The position numbers were made by a program, and so were the translations under genes. A model generated the notes under the pieces. It saw nothing but the letters and a program-made list of their open reading frames with translations. It was not told the origin of the DNA and searched no databases. A stretch of DNA of 64,000 bases from NCBI RefSeq assembly GCF_001649575.2, contig NC_051435.1, positions 6,815,506 to 6,879,505 on the forward strand, written 5' to 3'. The DNA comes from Kryptolebias marmoratus (lineage: Eukaryota; Chordata; Actinopteri; Cyprinodontiformes; Rivulidae). Below are positions 26,831 to 37,990 of this stretch, in pieces (position 1 is the first letter of the stretch; the number at the start of each line of letters is the position of its first letter).

Positions 26831-27588
26831 ACACAGATAGTACACTACTATTGTAAACAAACTAAAAATTATAAAAATACTAATAATCAAAATATACTAG
26901 CTAGTATTAGCTCACATTTCGATTTACCTAAGAGCACCGCACGATTCAAAGAAAACAGGCTGCACTTTAGGTACAATTAAAAAATAGCCTTTAAAACAAT
27001 TTATAAAGGCTACTTGCTGTCACCAAGGAAACTTGTGAAATAAAACTATATATTCACCAATTAAAAATGAACTTTTTCTTGAAATGCACAGGAAAAATCA
27101 ATATTTGTACTTGCAGTCCATGCGTGCATTCACAACAGATGTCAACGCAACCACTTTACTGACACCAACTGTCAGCTCTTTGACAAAAATGTGAGTTATA
27201 ACCCTGCACTTTCCACCTCCCACCACTTCTCCTCTGTTGTTAAGGGGAGCCTATTCAACTAAAATAAAGGACTACATCATAGAAATGCATTATATCCATC
27301 AGCACACTTGTTACCTTTGACATTCTCCTGAGTATGTAGCACTAAAAGAAGAGGAAAAAAAATTGACAATCTTGTATAATGGAGCAAAAATCATTACTTA
27401 ACTGCCCTGCATTATTCATCTTCTAAACCTGCTTGTTTTGTGCAGACTGCTTGCTATGATGTGTCTGACTTTATTAATGCACACTACTCATATGTCCAAA
27501 TCAAAAAATCCATTTAATCTAGTACAAGATGTGGCACATTGTCGAGTTTACTATATTTAACATAACAATCTCTCTAAATGTGTAAAGA
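26831..27588. other. Gene-free DNA
   Basis: AT-rich, no recognised features. Confidence 0.5.
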
Positions 27589-27589
27589 A

Positions 27590-27871
27590 AATTGGGTAGC
27601 AATATATAGCAATATTTCTTTCTGGGAACTACAGGGTACATACAGAGTACATACAAGGTACATACCCAGTATGTACATGGTTCAAGAACCAGGCAGTAAT
27701 ATGAAATGACTGGTCCCCCTGTGCCTTGTGCCTGGTACTTATTGGGTACATACCTGGTAAGTACTGGGTACATACCAGGTACTATGTACAATGTATGTAC
27801 CCTGTAAGAACCAAGTACTTACCCTGTAAGTAGCAGGTATGTGCCAAGCTGTATTATGTGTTGCTACAGAA
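27590..27871. mobile_element. Inverted-repeat-bounded GTACC element, short copy
   Basis: The left boundary reads ATTGGGTAGCAATA (27591-27604). The right boundary, inverted, reads GTAGCAACACATAATACAGC (27867-27848). Between them lies a series of diverged units such as GGTACATACC, GGTACTTATT, GGTAAGTACT and CAGGTATGTGCC, in both orientations. The same boundary words and units make up the element at 44167-44724. This supports one family of nonautonomous elements with a satellite-like interior. Minus-strand open frames here, rich in Tyr, Val and Pro, are products of the repeat. Confidence 0.65.
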
Positions 27872-28265
27872 AATTGCATGCTTAAAATGAACCTAAAATT
27901 TATAGAAACAAATCTGCCATGCGGTGACGGCATGTTTTACTCAAAGTAGAAGTATATCCACAAACTTTGAATGCAGAGTTGGAAGAGAGAAAAATAATTA
28001 GACAAGTAAGCAAGCTTGATTCTGTGAGCAACAATGTTTTCTTCTCGAGTTGGCAGTGCAAATGCCATTTCATTAGGAGGAGAAGGTCAGATGTATATAT
28101 CACCCTTGTTGTGTTGAATGACCAATTGTGAAGCAACTAAAAGATCATCAGTCGATGAAAGACTAATATTGATCTAACAAGAATGTCCAACACATGTAGG
28201 TACCTGAAAAAAACTTGTCAGCCTGCATCTCTTTAACAAAATTTTCCCAGAGGTAAAGCCATAAA
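27872..28265. other. Gene-free DNA
   Basis: No features recognised. Confidence 0.5.
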
Positions 28266-28269
28266 TCCT

Positions 28270-28385
28270 AAGCCTTTAATTAGCGCGTTAAATTAATGCA
28301 ATTCTGAACTATTACACATAATTAGCAGGTCTCTAAGATAAGGGTCGATTATTCATTTGTTTATCTATATTAATTAACACAGAGG
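28270..28385. promoter_or_regulatory. Cluster of homeodomain-type TAAT sites (possible enhancer)
   Basis: TTAATTAG (28276-28283), AATTAATG (28291-28298), ATAATTAGC (28318-28326) and TTAATTAA (28370-28377) lie within about 100 bp. Dense TAATTA sites are typical of conserved developmental enhancers bound by homeodomain factors, but in AT-rich DNA such words also arise by chance. No conservation data are available here. Confidence 0.25.
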
Positions 28386-28995
28386 TGACCTATGAAGAGC
28401 TGTTTTTATAATGGCATTACAACTACAGACTACCAAGGGGAATCTATAAACACTGTCTGATACTTTTTGTCAGTTTAGCTCAACAGTAGGCTTTGTTTTA
28501 GCTAATTATACAGCTTTGTTCCTGAGGCCAGATTCAGATTACCGGTTTAGTCAAAACACTTATGTCCAATAAATATGTAAAACATAAATACAGAGCATTT
28601 TGCCTGCAGATGTGCTCCTTAACTTAAATGAAGCCGACATGGACACAGATCAGTGTGAAATCTCCCAGGGAAGTCTAGTTGGGGAGTGTCGCTCCACCCC
28701 TCCCCCCATCGATATTTGAATAATGTATGAGGATCTGGAGACATCACTTAGAGATGCTGCCAATATCAGCCAGAGCCCTGCCCACCCATGTGGCTGCTGC
28801 CCTTTACCACAACCTTTAAAAGGTGGATTCCCTGAATGCACTTGCAATTGTTTTCTAAAATACCCAAACAATTAGAATAAAAATAAGTGACTTACTTCCT
28901 AGGCAGGGGGGAATTTTGAGTGGAAGACCAAAGAAAATTTCTGTACTGAAGTAAAAAGGAATGCATTGGTAGTCTGTTGCTCCTTGAACTTGATT
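28386..28995. other. Gene-free DNA
   Basis: No gene or repeat recognised. A GC-richer patch near 28670-28830 has no exon structure that I can support. Confidence 0.5.
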
Positions 28996-29345
28996 TATTG
29001 GGTTTCTGTAACGGTGGTGTCATTGGTGAGGTCCCAAGAGTGCAGGCAGCAGGTAGGAATGTACAGTATATTCCAAAATCTGATATAGTTTTTTTTTTTT
29101 AAGCAAACCACAGAAAGTCGAGCTGGTAGATGAACAAAGAAAAATAAAAGGACTGAGAAAAACTGGAGATGAAGAAACCAGGACTAAGGAAAGAAGCAGC
29201 TTATATCTGCTGGTAGGGGTGAATTGTTGCGTAAAAACAGGTGAGTTCATCATGGCTGACGTGTGTGTGTGACAAAACAAGACAGAGCAGCTGAAGGAAA
29301 ACAATAGCTGGAAAAAAAATAAAACTTAAAATTACCAGCCCAGAC
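28990..29345 (-). repeat. Degenerate interspersed element, family B copy 2
   Basis: Read on the minus strand it runs from about 29345 to a 3' block near 29050-29010 that includes CTGCCTGCACTCTTGGGACC and then CACCAATGACACCACCG. This parallels the ends of the copies at 1613-2070 and 43195-43665. It includes an internal T-run and A/T-rich leader. Boundaries and class are uncertain. Confidence 0.35.
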
Positions 29346-29499
29346 TAGTAACGGTAGCTGACAACCAATAGTGACAGATTCCTATTTTTAGCCTCATTCA
29401 TTCATTGTTTTTACTTTCATAAATATTTTAACATTTATTTTTTTCCCTATTTTACATTATTTATTTACATTCAAACAATTTTGTTTTATTTTATGTTTC

Positions 29500-29592
29500 A
29501 TTGATTGTACCTTAGAGGTTTTACATTGCTTTTGTCAGTGAAAGTTGTTTTTGAATGTGCTACATGAATAATAAATAAGGTTTGACTTGACT
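29500..29592 (+). repeat. LINE 3' tail remnant
   Basis: TTTTTGAATGTGCTACATGA followed by ATAATAAATAAGGTTTGAC and TTGACTT has the form '...GTGCTATATAAATAAAGTTTGATTTGA', the usual 3' end of fish L2/CR1-type LINEs. Only the last 90 bp or so is recognisable. Confidence 0.6.
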
Positions 29593-30175
29593 TTATTTCA
29601 TTTATTGCTTATTTATATAAGTGTTAAGTATTAACAAATACCATACGCTGTAATGCACGTCCCCAGATGGGATTTAGCAGCTAAAAAATAATAAAAATCT
29701 AAAAGGATCCCAGTTAGAAATTAATTTCAAATCTGCAGGAAAGGATTTCCCCATGTTAATCCCTCATACTGAAAAACCTGTTTGTCCCAAAGAAATTTAG
29801 GGAAAAGGCACCGTACAGTCTAAAAAGAACCGGGTCACTGAGCACCTGAGGAGACGGACCTTTTAAATATTTAAAAATAGGTGTAAGATTAGAAAATTTA
29901 AAACAAAACTTCTAAATTCATCACATTAAGTTTTTTGAGAAGATGACGAGAATGTGATTTGATGGGTTTTCTGTCCAAACTCTTACCTGCTGGTTTAGAG
30001 GCTGGATGGTTGTGGATTCTGCCTGAGACCAAGAGGTCACACAGGAACTAAATTACTGAGTGCAGAAAACTGTTTGCAGCATGAAATGGTAAACACTCTA
30101 ATTAAACTAAATGTATGCAAGCTTGCTTTTGCAACTCTGCTTACCATCTTAACATGATTTTTTTTTTTTTTTTAC
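29593..30175. other. Probably old repeat-derived DNA, unassigned
   Basis: Lies between two LINE remnants and may include more LINE-derived sequence, but no coding motif survives that I can read. A T-run at about 30159-30173 precedes the next LINE fragment. Confidence 0.35.
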
Positions 30176-30180
30176 TTTAA

Positions 30181-30258
30181 ATGAGAACATCGGGACAGAG
30201 ATCCTTCCTGCCCACAGCCATCAGCATCTATAACGACTCTTTAACGAAACCAGGATAA
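30181..30258 (+). pseudogene. C-terminal end of a LINE reverse-transcriptase ORF
   Basis: This frame translates to 25 codons ending in a stop (TAA at 30256-30258), with RSFLPTAISIYNDSL near the end. The 'R-x-F-x-P-x-A-I-x-x-Y/W-N' pattern is the conserved C-terminal tail of ORF2 in CR1/L2/Rex-type fish LINEs. Nothing upstream of the T-run continues the frame, so it is a 5'-truncated fragment. It follows 600 bp of probably repeat-derived sequence. Confidence 0.6.
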
Positions 30259-30430
30259 GGAGCTACAACAACATTTATTTTCCCTTTAATTTATAATTCA
30301 AGTATTTTTGAATTGAATCCAGGACAAAACCAAGATATTTTACTTCTGAAACTTGTTCAATAATTTGACTACTGATCTTCAAATTGAAATTAGTGCCATT
30401 TGTCCAAGGTTGGGTCTCCAACATGTAAAT

Positions 30431-30546
30431 AAATAGAATCATCACCTTTCAAATGTAATAAAGATCATGAAGTTTTATACTTTTGTAAGGTGATTTGTGG
30501 TTATAGTGAAGTCCTGATGGTGACAGAAACAATTCTTCATCCACAA
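30431..30546 (+). repeat. Dispersed ~120 bp repeat, first copy
   Basis: Shares with 33983-34104 the ordered words AGAATCATCA, AATAAAGATCAT, GTGATGAAGTCC-like text, GGTGACAG and TTCTTCATCCACAAA. Both copies are in plus orientation, 3.5 kb apart. The family is unknown to me. It may be a fragment of a larger mobile element or a local duplication. Confidence 0.75.
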
Positions 30547-33025
30547 AGTTTGTTTAAATTATTTGTAGTTAATTCTCTGGTGGCACTTCGAGATGATTTT
30601 GAAGAACCCTGAGGCAAACGTCATTTGGGTACATTTACAGTGGAAGGAATGTAAAGTTTATTCAGGGCAATGCTTCATTATGTTTTATTGTTTTTTGTCT
30701 TCCATTTTTCTAATTAAATTATTCCAGCCTTTTACAATTATTTGGCTAAGCTCAGACAGTATACTTGTTTTCCCATTTTGTTTTAATTAGCAGAGTTTTC
30801 AGTGAACAATAGAGAGAGTGCTGCAGTAAAAAGAAAAAAAAAGGAAGCAGAAGAGACAAACTTTTAAAGTTAAATATATACTCAAAAAGCTGATGATTAT
30901 CTACATTTTAAAAAAGCAGACAAACTGAAAGCTTTTCAATCTGTGTCATCTTTTCTCTGTAAAAGTATTGCATTATGAATAAAATGGCTGTGCAACTTTA
31001 CCAACTGGTTATGCATGCCATCCTGGTGCAAGCCCTTCTTTAAAGTCATGCTTTCTGTCACTGTGTAAATGTCTGATAAAAAAAAAATCCCAAACCACTT
31101 CAGATCTATCAAAAAGCCAAACCATGCAATCTGATCTCTGTGTTTAAGTGTGGTTATTCTGCATCTTCAGAGCAATTTGCAAAGGTTTTCAAGTGGCACT
31201 CGAGTAAAAGCTGTAAAATCTTCTTAGCTCCCATTTTGCTCCATTTTAACAGGTTTTCCTCCACTCATACCTTGGAGACATCAGGAAATAAAGCACCTGC
31301 TTCAGAATATTCTCCAAGATTAATTGGATGTTCACAATAATGACTCTAAATCTATGTCATTTTACCTCTAAAAGAAGAGTAGTTCTTTCACTCAGCAACA
31401 CATTTAAATTGCTGGTCTTTATTCAGGACCATAAACTGTTCTCTTGGCTAATCACAGCTCCACTGGGGGATATGCAATCTGTAATTATTACCTTCTGACT
31501 GCGTCAAATGTTGTTTATATAGATCGTTAGTCACATGACAAACACCTTCTTTCCAACCGTCTTGACAAATTAAAAAACAATTAAACAGAATTAAAACAAG
31601 CTGAAATATATCTGGTCCTACAACTCAATAAACACCTGCTCTATGCAGGGGAGTGTTTCAGACAGACATACAGAAAAAAAAAACTCTTCTAAAATCTTCA
31701 TAGATCAGATTTTTACAATGGGTTTTAATCATCCTTATGCTGTACAAAGTAGCATGTAGAAGGGACAAAAATAAATAAAACCAGACTGCCTTTAAGCAGA
31801 GTCCTTCACTTTTCTGACAGGTGCATGTTTTGGCTTTTTTTAGAAGCTAAAGCTGTTTTACTGAATACAGCGAGAATACCAAAGTCCTCACCTTTCTGTA
31901 CACACAGGAGAACATTATTCCATTGCTTTTATGATCATGGTTTGTTATTATCTCAGCGGAAGATTTGCTGGTAGCTCTTCTTGAAGCTGAATGGTTTTGA
32001 GGTTAAGCGCAAACTGTGTCCAAATTGGCCCCTCACTGTCTTTGCCAGGCAGAAAGACTCATGCAGCTGCGTTTCTACAGGAGAGCCAGTCCCACAAGCT
32101 CTTACTTTAATCACTGACTTCAGTCCTCTGCTGAAACTGCATCAAAATTTGGAGAAAAAAGCACCATGACAACTTATAAAATAATATTGTATTATCCCTT
32201 TTTCATGTAAAGATAATCACTTGAAAACATAAAAAACTGGAATAGATATTTTATTTGTTGCAAGTAATGGGCAGAAGTATAACATTTGACTCTTTTAAAA
32301 TGGCTACTGTAGCTTGTATTTTTCCTCAAAGTGTTAAGCTTAAGTGGAGAGAAAATCAAGTAATTTCTTCTTTAAGGAAACGCTGAGAGCGGGACATTTT
32401 GGCAAGTTTGATGTCAGAGCCAAGCGAAGCAGCGTGAAAGATCTATCAGAGTCATGCATGTAGGTCTGACAGTTCAACAGAGGCAGATGATTTGGCAGAG
32501 CTGACGGGGGGGCGGAGGGGTGTGTGGGGTTCATTATCTCCTAATTACGAGAGACAGAGCATTGTCTCGCTGAGCCTGTGCAGGAAAACACCTGCAGACT
32601 TGATTGTGCCTCCCCAGACTCTAAAACCAAGCCCGGGAAAATGCTGCATATTACATTATGGAGAAAAATTGCAAAGCGCATTTGAAGACAACGAAAATAA
32701 TCAAATGAGGAGACAGAATGTGAGGGAAATGGAAGGTGGGATGGATGTTATCAGCAAGACAAGTGCATTTATGGCCACCCCAATCAGCATTAGAATGAAC
32801 ACCTGCTTGTTTGGTCTTATTTCTTTACTCCTGTTTGTTCCTTCGTTGAGTGTTTTCTTTTTTTATATAGTAATTTGTCTTTTTAGGACTAGTTTTTATG
32901 TTGACCAAAACCCAGTGCTTGTGAGCTAAAACACAATTTCGGCTGTTTTATTAAAGGTTTTGGAGGCAGCGTGAATTGAAGTTAGGTTTAGATTAGGGGT
33001 TTGGGATTGAGTCAGTCTGTTCACA
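30547..33025. other. Gene-free DNA
   Basis: The longest open frame in the window (145 codons, 32492-32929, plus) lies here. Its composition has no domain and a Phe-rich hydrophobic end. I do not call it a gene. The 32490-32810 patch is GC-richer, with TAATTA words, and could be a conserved noncoding element. Confidence 0.45.
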
Positions 33026-33029
33026 ATAA

Positions 33030-33480
33030 ACTGAAGTCAAAGAAATAAAGGCCTAGCATTACTTGAAGGAATGCATATTGCCCACTGCCTTTCAGGGTTT
33101 TCGATTAGGATCATCTTATGATGAGAAATGAAAGAATCATAGCTGTTGTGATCCAACCTTCTAAATGACCACGAACGTTAATGACTCATAGACAAAAGTG
33201 TCTGATTCAAAATGGGATCTCATGGCTCTCTGATCACTCGGTTGCAAACACTCAAAATTCAGTGAGGTTGCAAAAAAAATGCATATTTTTTTTCACAATT
33301 TTGAGTTGCAATCCTGTGAAATACTACCTTTAGTGCTCAGAGTTTACATTGGAAATGATTCTCATCTACTACCTCACCAAATTTTAGCTCAATATCTGTA
33401 AAATTGACTGAGTTGTAGCCATTTTTGTGTTTGATAAGATTACTTAGCTGTGAGCCATTTTGAATTGTCAAGGCACAATC
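33030..33480 (-). repeat. Family A interspersed repeat, copy A3
   Basis: In minus orientation. AAAGGCCTAGCATTACTTGA, GGAATGCATATTGCCCACTG, the TTTTAGCTCAATATCTGTAA block, GAGTTGTAGCCATTTTTGTG and GTGAGCCATTTTGAATTG match the inverse of the plus-oriented copies. An A/T-rich middle (about 33265-33300) is variable. Confidence 0.85.
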
Positions 33481-33980
33481 CAGTTGTCCACCAAGTAGAT
33501 TTAACCACTGAAATACTGACAGCCGTAAACATCTGCTTTATGGTGTTTGAGAAACTGTTTGACACATCTGCACAGAAATTACCACAAAACATATGTTGAG
33601 CTCTTCCAGCTTGACTGGATGCCCTGCTGTATTGCAACTTAAATACTTTTTTCTTTGCAATTTTCTACATCAGGAGCAGGTCTATACTCCAGTGAACACC
33701 TGGCGTGGATAACATCATTTGTCGGAGCAGAACATTTGAGGTAAAAGGAAATTTAGCAGTTTTGCTTGAAATGTTGTGTAAATTCACCTGCTTACACAGA
33801 GATGAGTTTTAAGGACTTTCTGTGAGAAATGTCTGACATACCTGTGTTACCCCTGTGATGTGCTTCCCACAGCCTGATAAGCAGCAGCTTTGACAGTCGC
33901 TTCCCATTTTTTTGCTGCAGACACTAAATCGCTACCATATAGGAGCATAAAAGCAAAAGATTTCACTATACGACTGACAT
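33481..33980. other. Gene-free DNA
   Basis: No features recognised beyond the end of family A copy A3. Confidence 0.5.
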
Positions 33981-33982
33981 GA

Positions 33983-34104
33983 AAATAAACAGAATCATCA
34001 GTTGCCAAATGCAATAAAGATCATAAAGATTTATCCTTTTGTTCGAGCAAGTTGTGGTTGTGATGAAGTCCAGAAGGTGACAGGAACGATTCTTCATCCA
34101 CAAA
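33983..34104 (+). repeat. Dispersed ~120 bp repeat, second copy
   Basis: Counterpart of 30431-30546, with similar order and spacing of shared words throughout and about three-quarters identity by eye. Confidence 0.75.
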
Positions 34105-34244
34105 TAAGACTGGAGGAACTAAGTTAGCTGTACACAAAAGGGGTGAAATTGGATTGCGGTGTCTCGTGTGGATTTGGGCTCAGGTCACTGAATTGAGAAC
34201 AGCCCCTCCTTTGGTACTGCTGCATAATGGATATGCATGATACT

Positions 34245-34258
34245 CTGCCATCTAGTGG
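34245..34258 (-). promoter_or_regulatory. CTCF-like motif, minus orientation
   Basis: The minus strand reads CCACTAGATGGCAG, which fits the vertebrate CTCF core CCASYAGRKGGCRS at every position. Binding in vivo depends on more than the core, so this is a site candidate only. A repeat-borne origin is possible. Confidence 0.5.
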
Positions 34259-34497
34259 GCATCTGGGGAATAACATTGTTATGATACTCTCTAAGTCGAG
34301 TAATAATGTGAAGGGGAAGCCATGCACATATCCATGAACTGCATTTATTTAGCAAACATTTCTATACTAAAGCAGAAATGTATCTTCAAGCAAGACTATT
34401 ATTAGTAGTATTTATTTATTTATCTCCTTATTTTTATTGTAAACTGAAGAAGCAGAGAACTTATCATCCACCACCAAAAGGCAAAAGCGGGTGAGAA
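34259..34497. other. Short gene-free stretch
   Basis: AT-rich with a (TTTA)n-like run near 34402-34420. Nothing else. Confidence 0.5.
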
Positions 34498-34868
34498 TAA
34501 TTTTGCTCGTTTGTGCGTGTGTGTGTCCATGTGTTTGTCTGTTACCAACATGTCTCATTACTGAAACTTGCAGACATTGGGTGTGCATCTACAACTAATT
34601 ACCTTTTGAAGTCAACTTGATTCAAAATGGTTGCCACAGCCAACTGATCTTATAAAAGACATAAAAAAGCCATAACTAAACCTAAAATTAGCTGTGGCAG
34701 TGGCAGGGATTGATCCCCAACACATACTCAGAACACTAAAAGATTTCTCCAGATACAGTTTGTGTTTAAAGGATCTTAAGAGGATCTCAGTCTGAAACTC
34801 TGGCAGGAAAGGCAGCAGGTGATATGCATTCCTTCCAGAGAAGCTCTGCCTTGAGTTGAATATGTTAT
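34498..34868 (+). repeat. Family A interspersed repeat, copy A4
   Basis: Plus orientation. Contains GTGTGCATCTACAACTAATT, AAGTCAACTTGATTCAAAAT, GGTTGCCACAGCCAACTGAT, CAGTCTGAAACTCTGGCAGG and GCAGGTGATATGCATTCCTT. A TGTGTGTG run and TGTTTGTCTGTTA at the left side match the outer part of copy A5 (inverse, near 37940-37960). Confidence 0.85.
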
Positions 34869-37030
34869 ATTCTAAATTGGAAATGGTCTAAAACTATTTT
34901 TTCATTGTATGGCACCTGGTGGGATTTTTCAAGTTAAAAAAAAATAAATGAAAATCACTTCAAATGATAACTTTATTCATTACAAAGCAATGCATATAAA
35001 ATGTATTATAAGTAAAGATTATCTTGATCCACCACTCTGTGCAGAATACTTTTCCACCAGCTCTCCTCGTCTCAGAGCTCAAATGTTCTGATTAAGATAA
35101 CTGACTTTGGCTCTTTTTTTCTGTACTGCAAACATAAACTCGTGGGATTTTGCACTGAGATGGGCATTGACATCCAAAGCCCTGGGCTCACAGACTGCAA
35201 TTGCAATTCATTTGGTTCAATAACAAGTTCAGTAAGTGAAATGGCAGGTTGTGTCAGAGCCGTGGAGGGACATATTTCCTATTTTTCAATGAAGGCACAA
35301 ATAAAGCCTCTGGGAGATATATGGAAAGCCAAGGGCTATAATAGTGCACACTTTCTGGCTGATCTTTTCTCTATATGCATAACCACAGAGGATTTCATCT
35401 TGTGAGGCACTAATGGGAAACAGCAGATAGACCTGGGTCACTGAAATAGACAAGAGACCTAGTCTGGCCCATGCATCCAATTAGCAATCATGGCAAAGCC
35501 TTAGCCGGGGGCTAATGGAAATGTAGATAAGATCCTATGAACAAATTGGTGGTAGGATAGAATAAAAGAGTGGCAGATGGAGACCAGGAGCATTAAGATA
35601 CTATCTGCTGCTGGCTGGCCCTTCTACTGCTGACCAAGCGTTACCAGCTGCCTTCACTCACAGAGTAAGAAGAAAGACAGATAATTATGTCAAGAAATAA
35701 TGAATTACACTGGCACCATTTCAGAGAGTTTTAGATAGGGTTCCTCAGCACACTACGTTCTTTGTATTGGTTTTAATTTGGTCGAGTCAAATGAAGTCCT
35801 GGCAGAGCAGAAGCTATTCACATGAGCTCTCTCCTTTTCCTTAACAGATGAGTGAAGAATAATGAATAAAAAAGGGGTGATCATTTGGGGGCAAACTCTT
35901 TTCCATCACAATGTATGAATTAAAAAGGCTTTAGTACTGGAGTTGAGATCAAACTTTTTGCTCAGTGTGTTATAAAGTTCATGTTAATTACATATGTGGA
36001 CAGAAATTGAATATTTGAATTTCAGTGGCCGGTCTGACTACTGAGCAGCAGGTAAAACATGCAGCATCCTGCTCAGCTGAGCTGATCTCTGAGGCCGATT
36101 CTGTGTGCGTAATATAGCTCTGGGCAGCTCAGCTGGGGGAGGGCGCTTCGCTCTGCATGCAGCTGTAGGTGATTTGTCACTTTGGTTGAGAATGTGGGAA
36201 TAAGTGAGGGGGTGGAGCAGCTTCAGTGTGTGTCTGTATGTGGAGATGGTTTTCTCTGTATTTCATCACCTAAAATGATCCTTTGTGTATTTACCCATTG
36301 TTTGTAAGCAAAAGATGGATTTTCCTTGTTATTGTAAGCTGATTGAGGCTTCTTGTGTGTTTGCTCAGTGACAAAAAAATCCATCCTTGCAGTCAGTTTG
36401 GCATGTTGTGTGGGACTGGATCTAAATACAGTCTTTGCTCTTTGATGATGGATATGCTGACACAGAAACCTCAGCGCCTATATGTTGCCTCCCTATTTTA
36501 TTCCCTGGCACACTCACAAGAGTTTTAGAGTGGGTTTCATTTAAGATAAACTGCAAAGTATGTTTGTGCCAAATTTGCTAGTGAAATGGAGCATTACATC
36601 TGATTAGTGTAATTAAACAATACTAATTAAGCTTCCTGAACAAACAGCAAATTACCCAAACTCCACTGTCTGTGAAATAAAGCAAAGTTGCTTCGTTGTG
36701 AACGGCTGAAGTGAGGTGGAGTGATTAGCCAAGTTTTCTGGTTTGATACAGCCTACATATTCCAAACTCAGCAGCCCAGCTGCCTTATAATTAGAAAACA
36801 TCACAGAGAAGACGCAGCTAAGGCAGATATTTACCTCAAGCAGCTTTTCATTTAGTCGTGTCTGAGCTGCATTCAAATCTTCTCAGAGACTCTTTGTTGC
36901 CAAGCAACATGAACCTGAGGTACTTAATGGCGTTCTAGTTATAGAGTTTTCCCTTCAGGCTTCGACAATTCATATCTGAGATATACACTGACATCCCCAT
37001 CTTTTGACCTCAACAAAGTTAATCTTCAAA
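34869..37030. other. Gene-free DNA, some regulatory-looking patches
   Basis: No exon is supported. The best frame is 87 codons (35142-35405). Two patches look like candidate regulatory DNA: 35460-35530, with CCAATTAGCAATCATGGC and GGGGGCTAATGGAAATG, and 36071-36165, with three CAGCTG E-boxes. Neither can be confirmed without conservation data. Confidence 0.4.
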
Positions 37031-37035
37031 ATTAA

Positions 37036-37990
37036 AGGCCTAGCATTCCTTGAAGGAATGCATATCGCCTGCTGCCTTTCATGCCAGAGTCTGAAACTGA
37101 GATCCTCAAACGCTGAGAGAGGACTGAGTTGCAGCCGTTTTGGTCAAACAATAAAAATGACTTTATTTGTGATCTCATGTGATATTGTGAGATCTCACAA
37201 AATGTGTTAGTGCTTAAAGTATATGTATTAGAGGTATAACTTTCTGCTACCACAAAGTTTAGCTCATTATCTGTATAATGTATAAATTTGAGCTATTTTT
37301 GCATTGGCTACTGTCAATTAGCTGTGGCAGCCATCTTCAGTTGGATCAATTCCAAATTTTAATTAGTTGCAGATGTACAGACAGTGGTTACTTTCTCAAA
37401 GTTTCAGTAGAATCTTTCCTAGGTTCAAGAGATATTTTGCTAACAGACAGACATTGTTGACTACAACAGTTAAAGTCAAAGCTTTCAGCAAACATGCTGT
37501 AAAGCTCAAAGTGTGTGTTGGGAATGACTCTCAGCTGGTATCACACCAGATTTTAGCTCAGTATATGTAAAACTGGTTGACTTATAAACATTTTTGTGTT
37601 TTGTTAGGTCAGTGGCTGTGCCAGCCATCTTGCATTGGGTTAGCTCCAAAAATGTAATCAGATGTAGATTGATATCCAATTACTGTTTTCTGAAAGTTTT
37701 ATTATTATCTGTCCAGTGCTTCATGAGATATTTTGTGAACAGACAGAGGTGGCTCCTGTAGCTACTATCACACCAAATTTGAGCTCAGGGTGTGTAAAAC
37801 TGACTTAGTCACAACCATTTTTGTGTTTGCTATGGTCTCTTATCTGTGGCAACCATCCTGAACGGGACTGATTCTAAAAGTCAATCTAGATTTTGAGATG
37901 AGCGTTTCATTCAGACCCCATTCACTGGTTCATGAGATATTTTACTAACAGACAGACACACTGAGGCAAGGGCAAAAACATTACCACTCC
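37036..37990 (-). repeat. Family A interspersed repeat, copy A5, with a triplicated module
   Basis: Minus orientation. It begins with AAAGGCCTAGCATTCCTTGA, AGGAATGCATATCGCCTGCT and TGCCAGAGTCTGAAACTGAG, the best preserved form of the family terminus. It then carries three successive versions of a roughly 200-bp module at about 37245-37450, 37541-37750 and 37767-37965. Each runs from 'CACACCAAATTTGAGCTCA'-like text through CATTTTTGTGTTTG and GTGGCAACCATC to GAGATATTTT and AACAGACAGACA. It closes with GAGGCAAGGGCAAAAACATT, as in the other full-length copies. Confidence 0.85.

Noticed and set aside
27519..27933. Tyr/Val/Pro-rich frames on the minus strand
   Set aside because: Products of the GTACC repeat units, not protein-coding sequence.
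32492..32929. Longest open frame in the window (145 codons, plus)
   Set aside because: No recognisable domain, Phe/Leu-rich end, no splice context. A frame of this length is not surprising in 64 kb read six ways.
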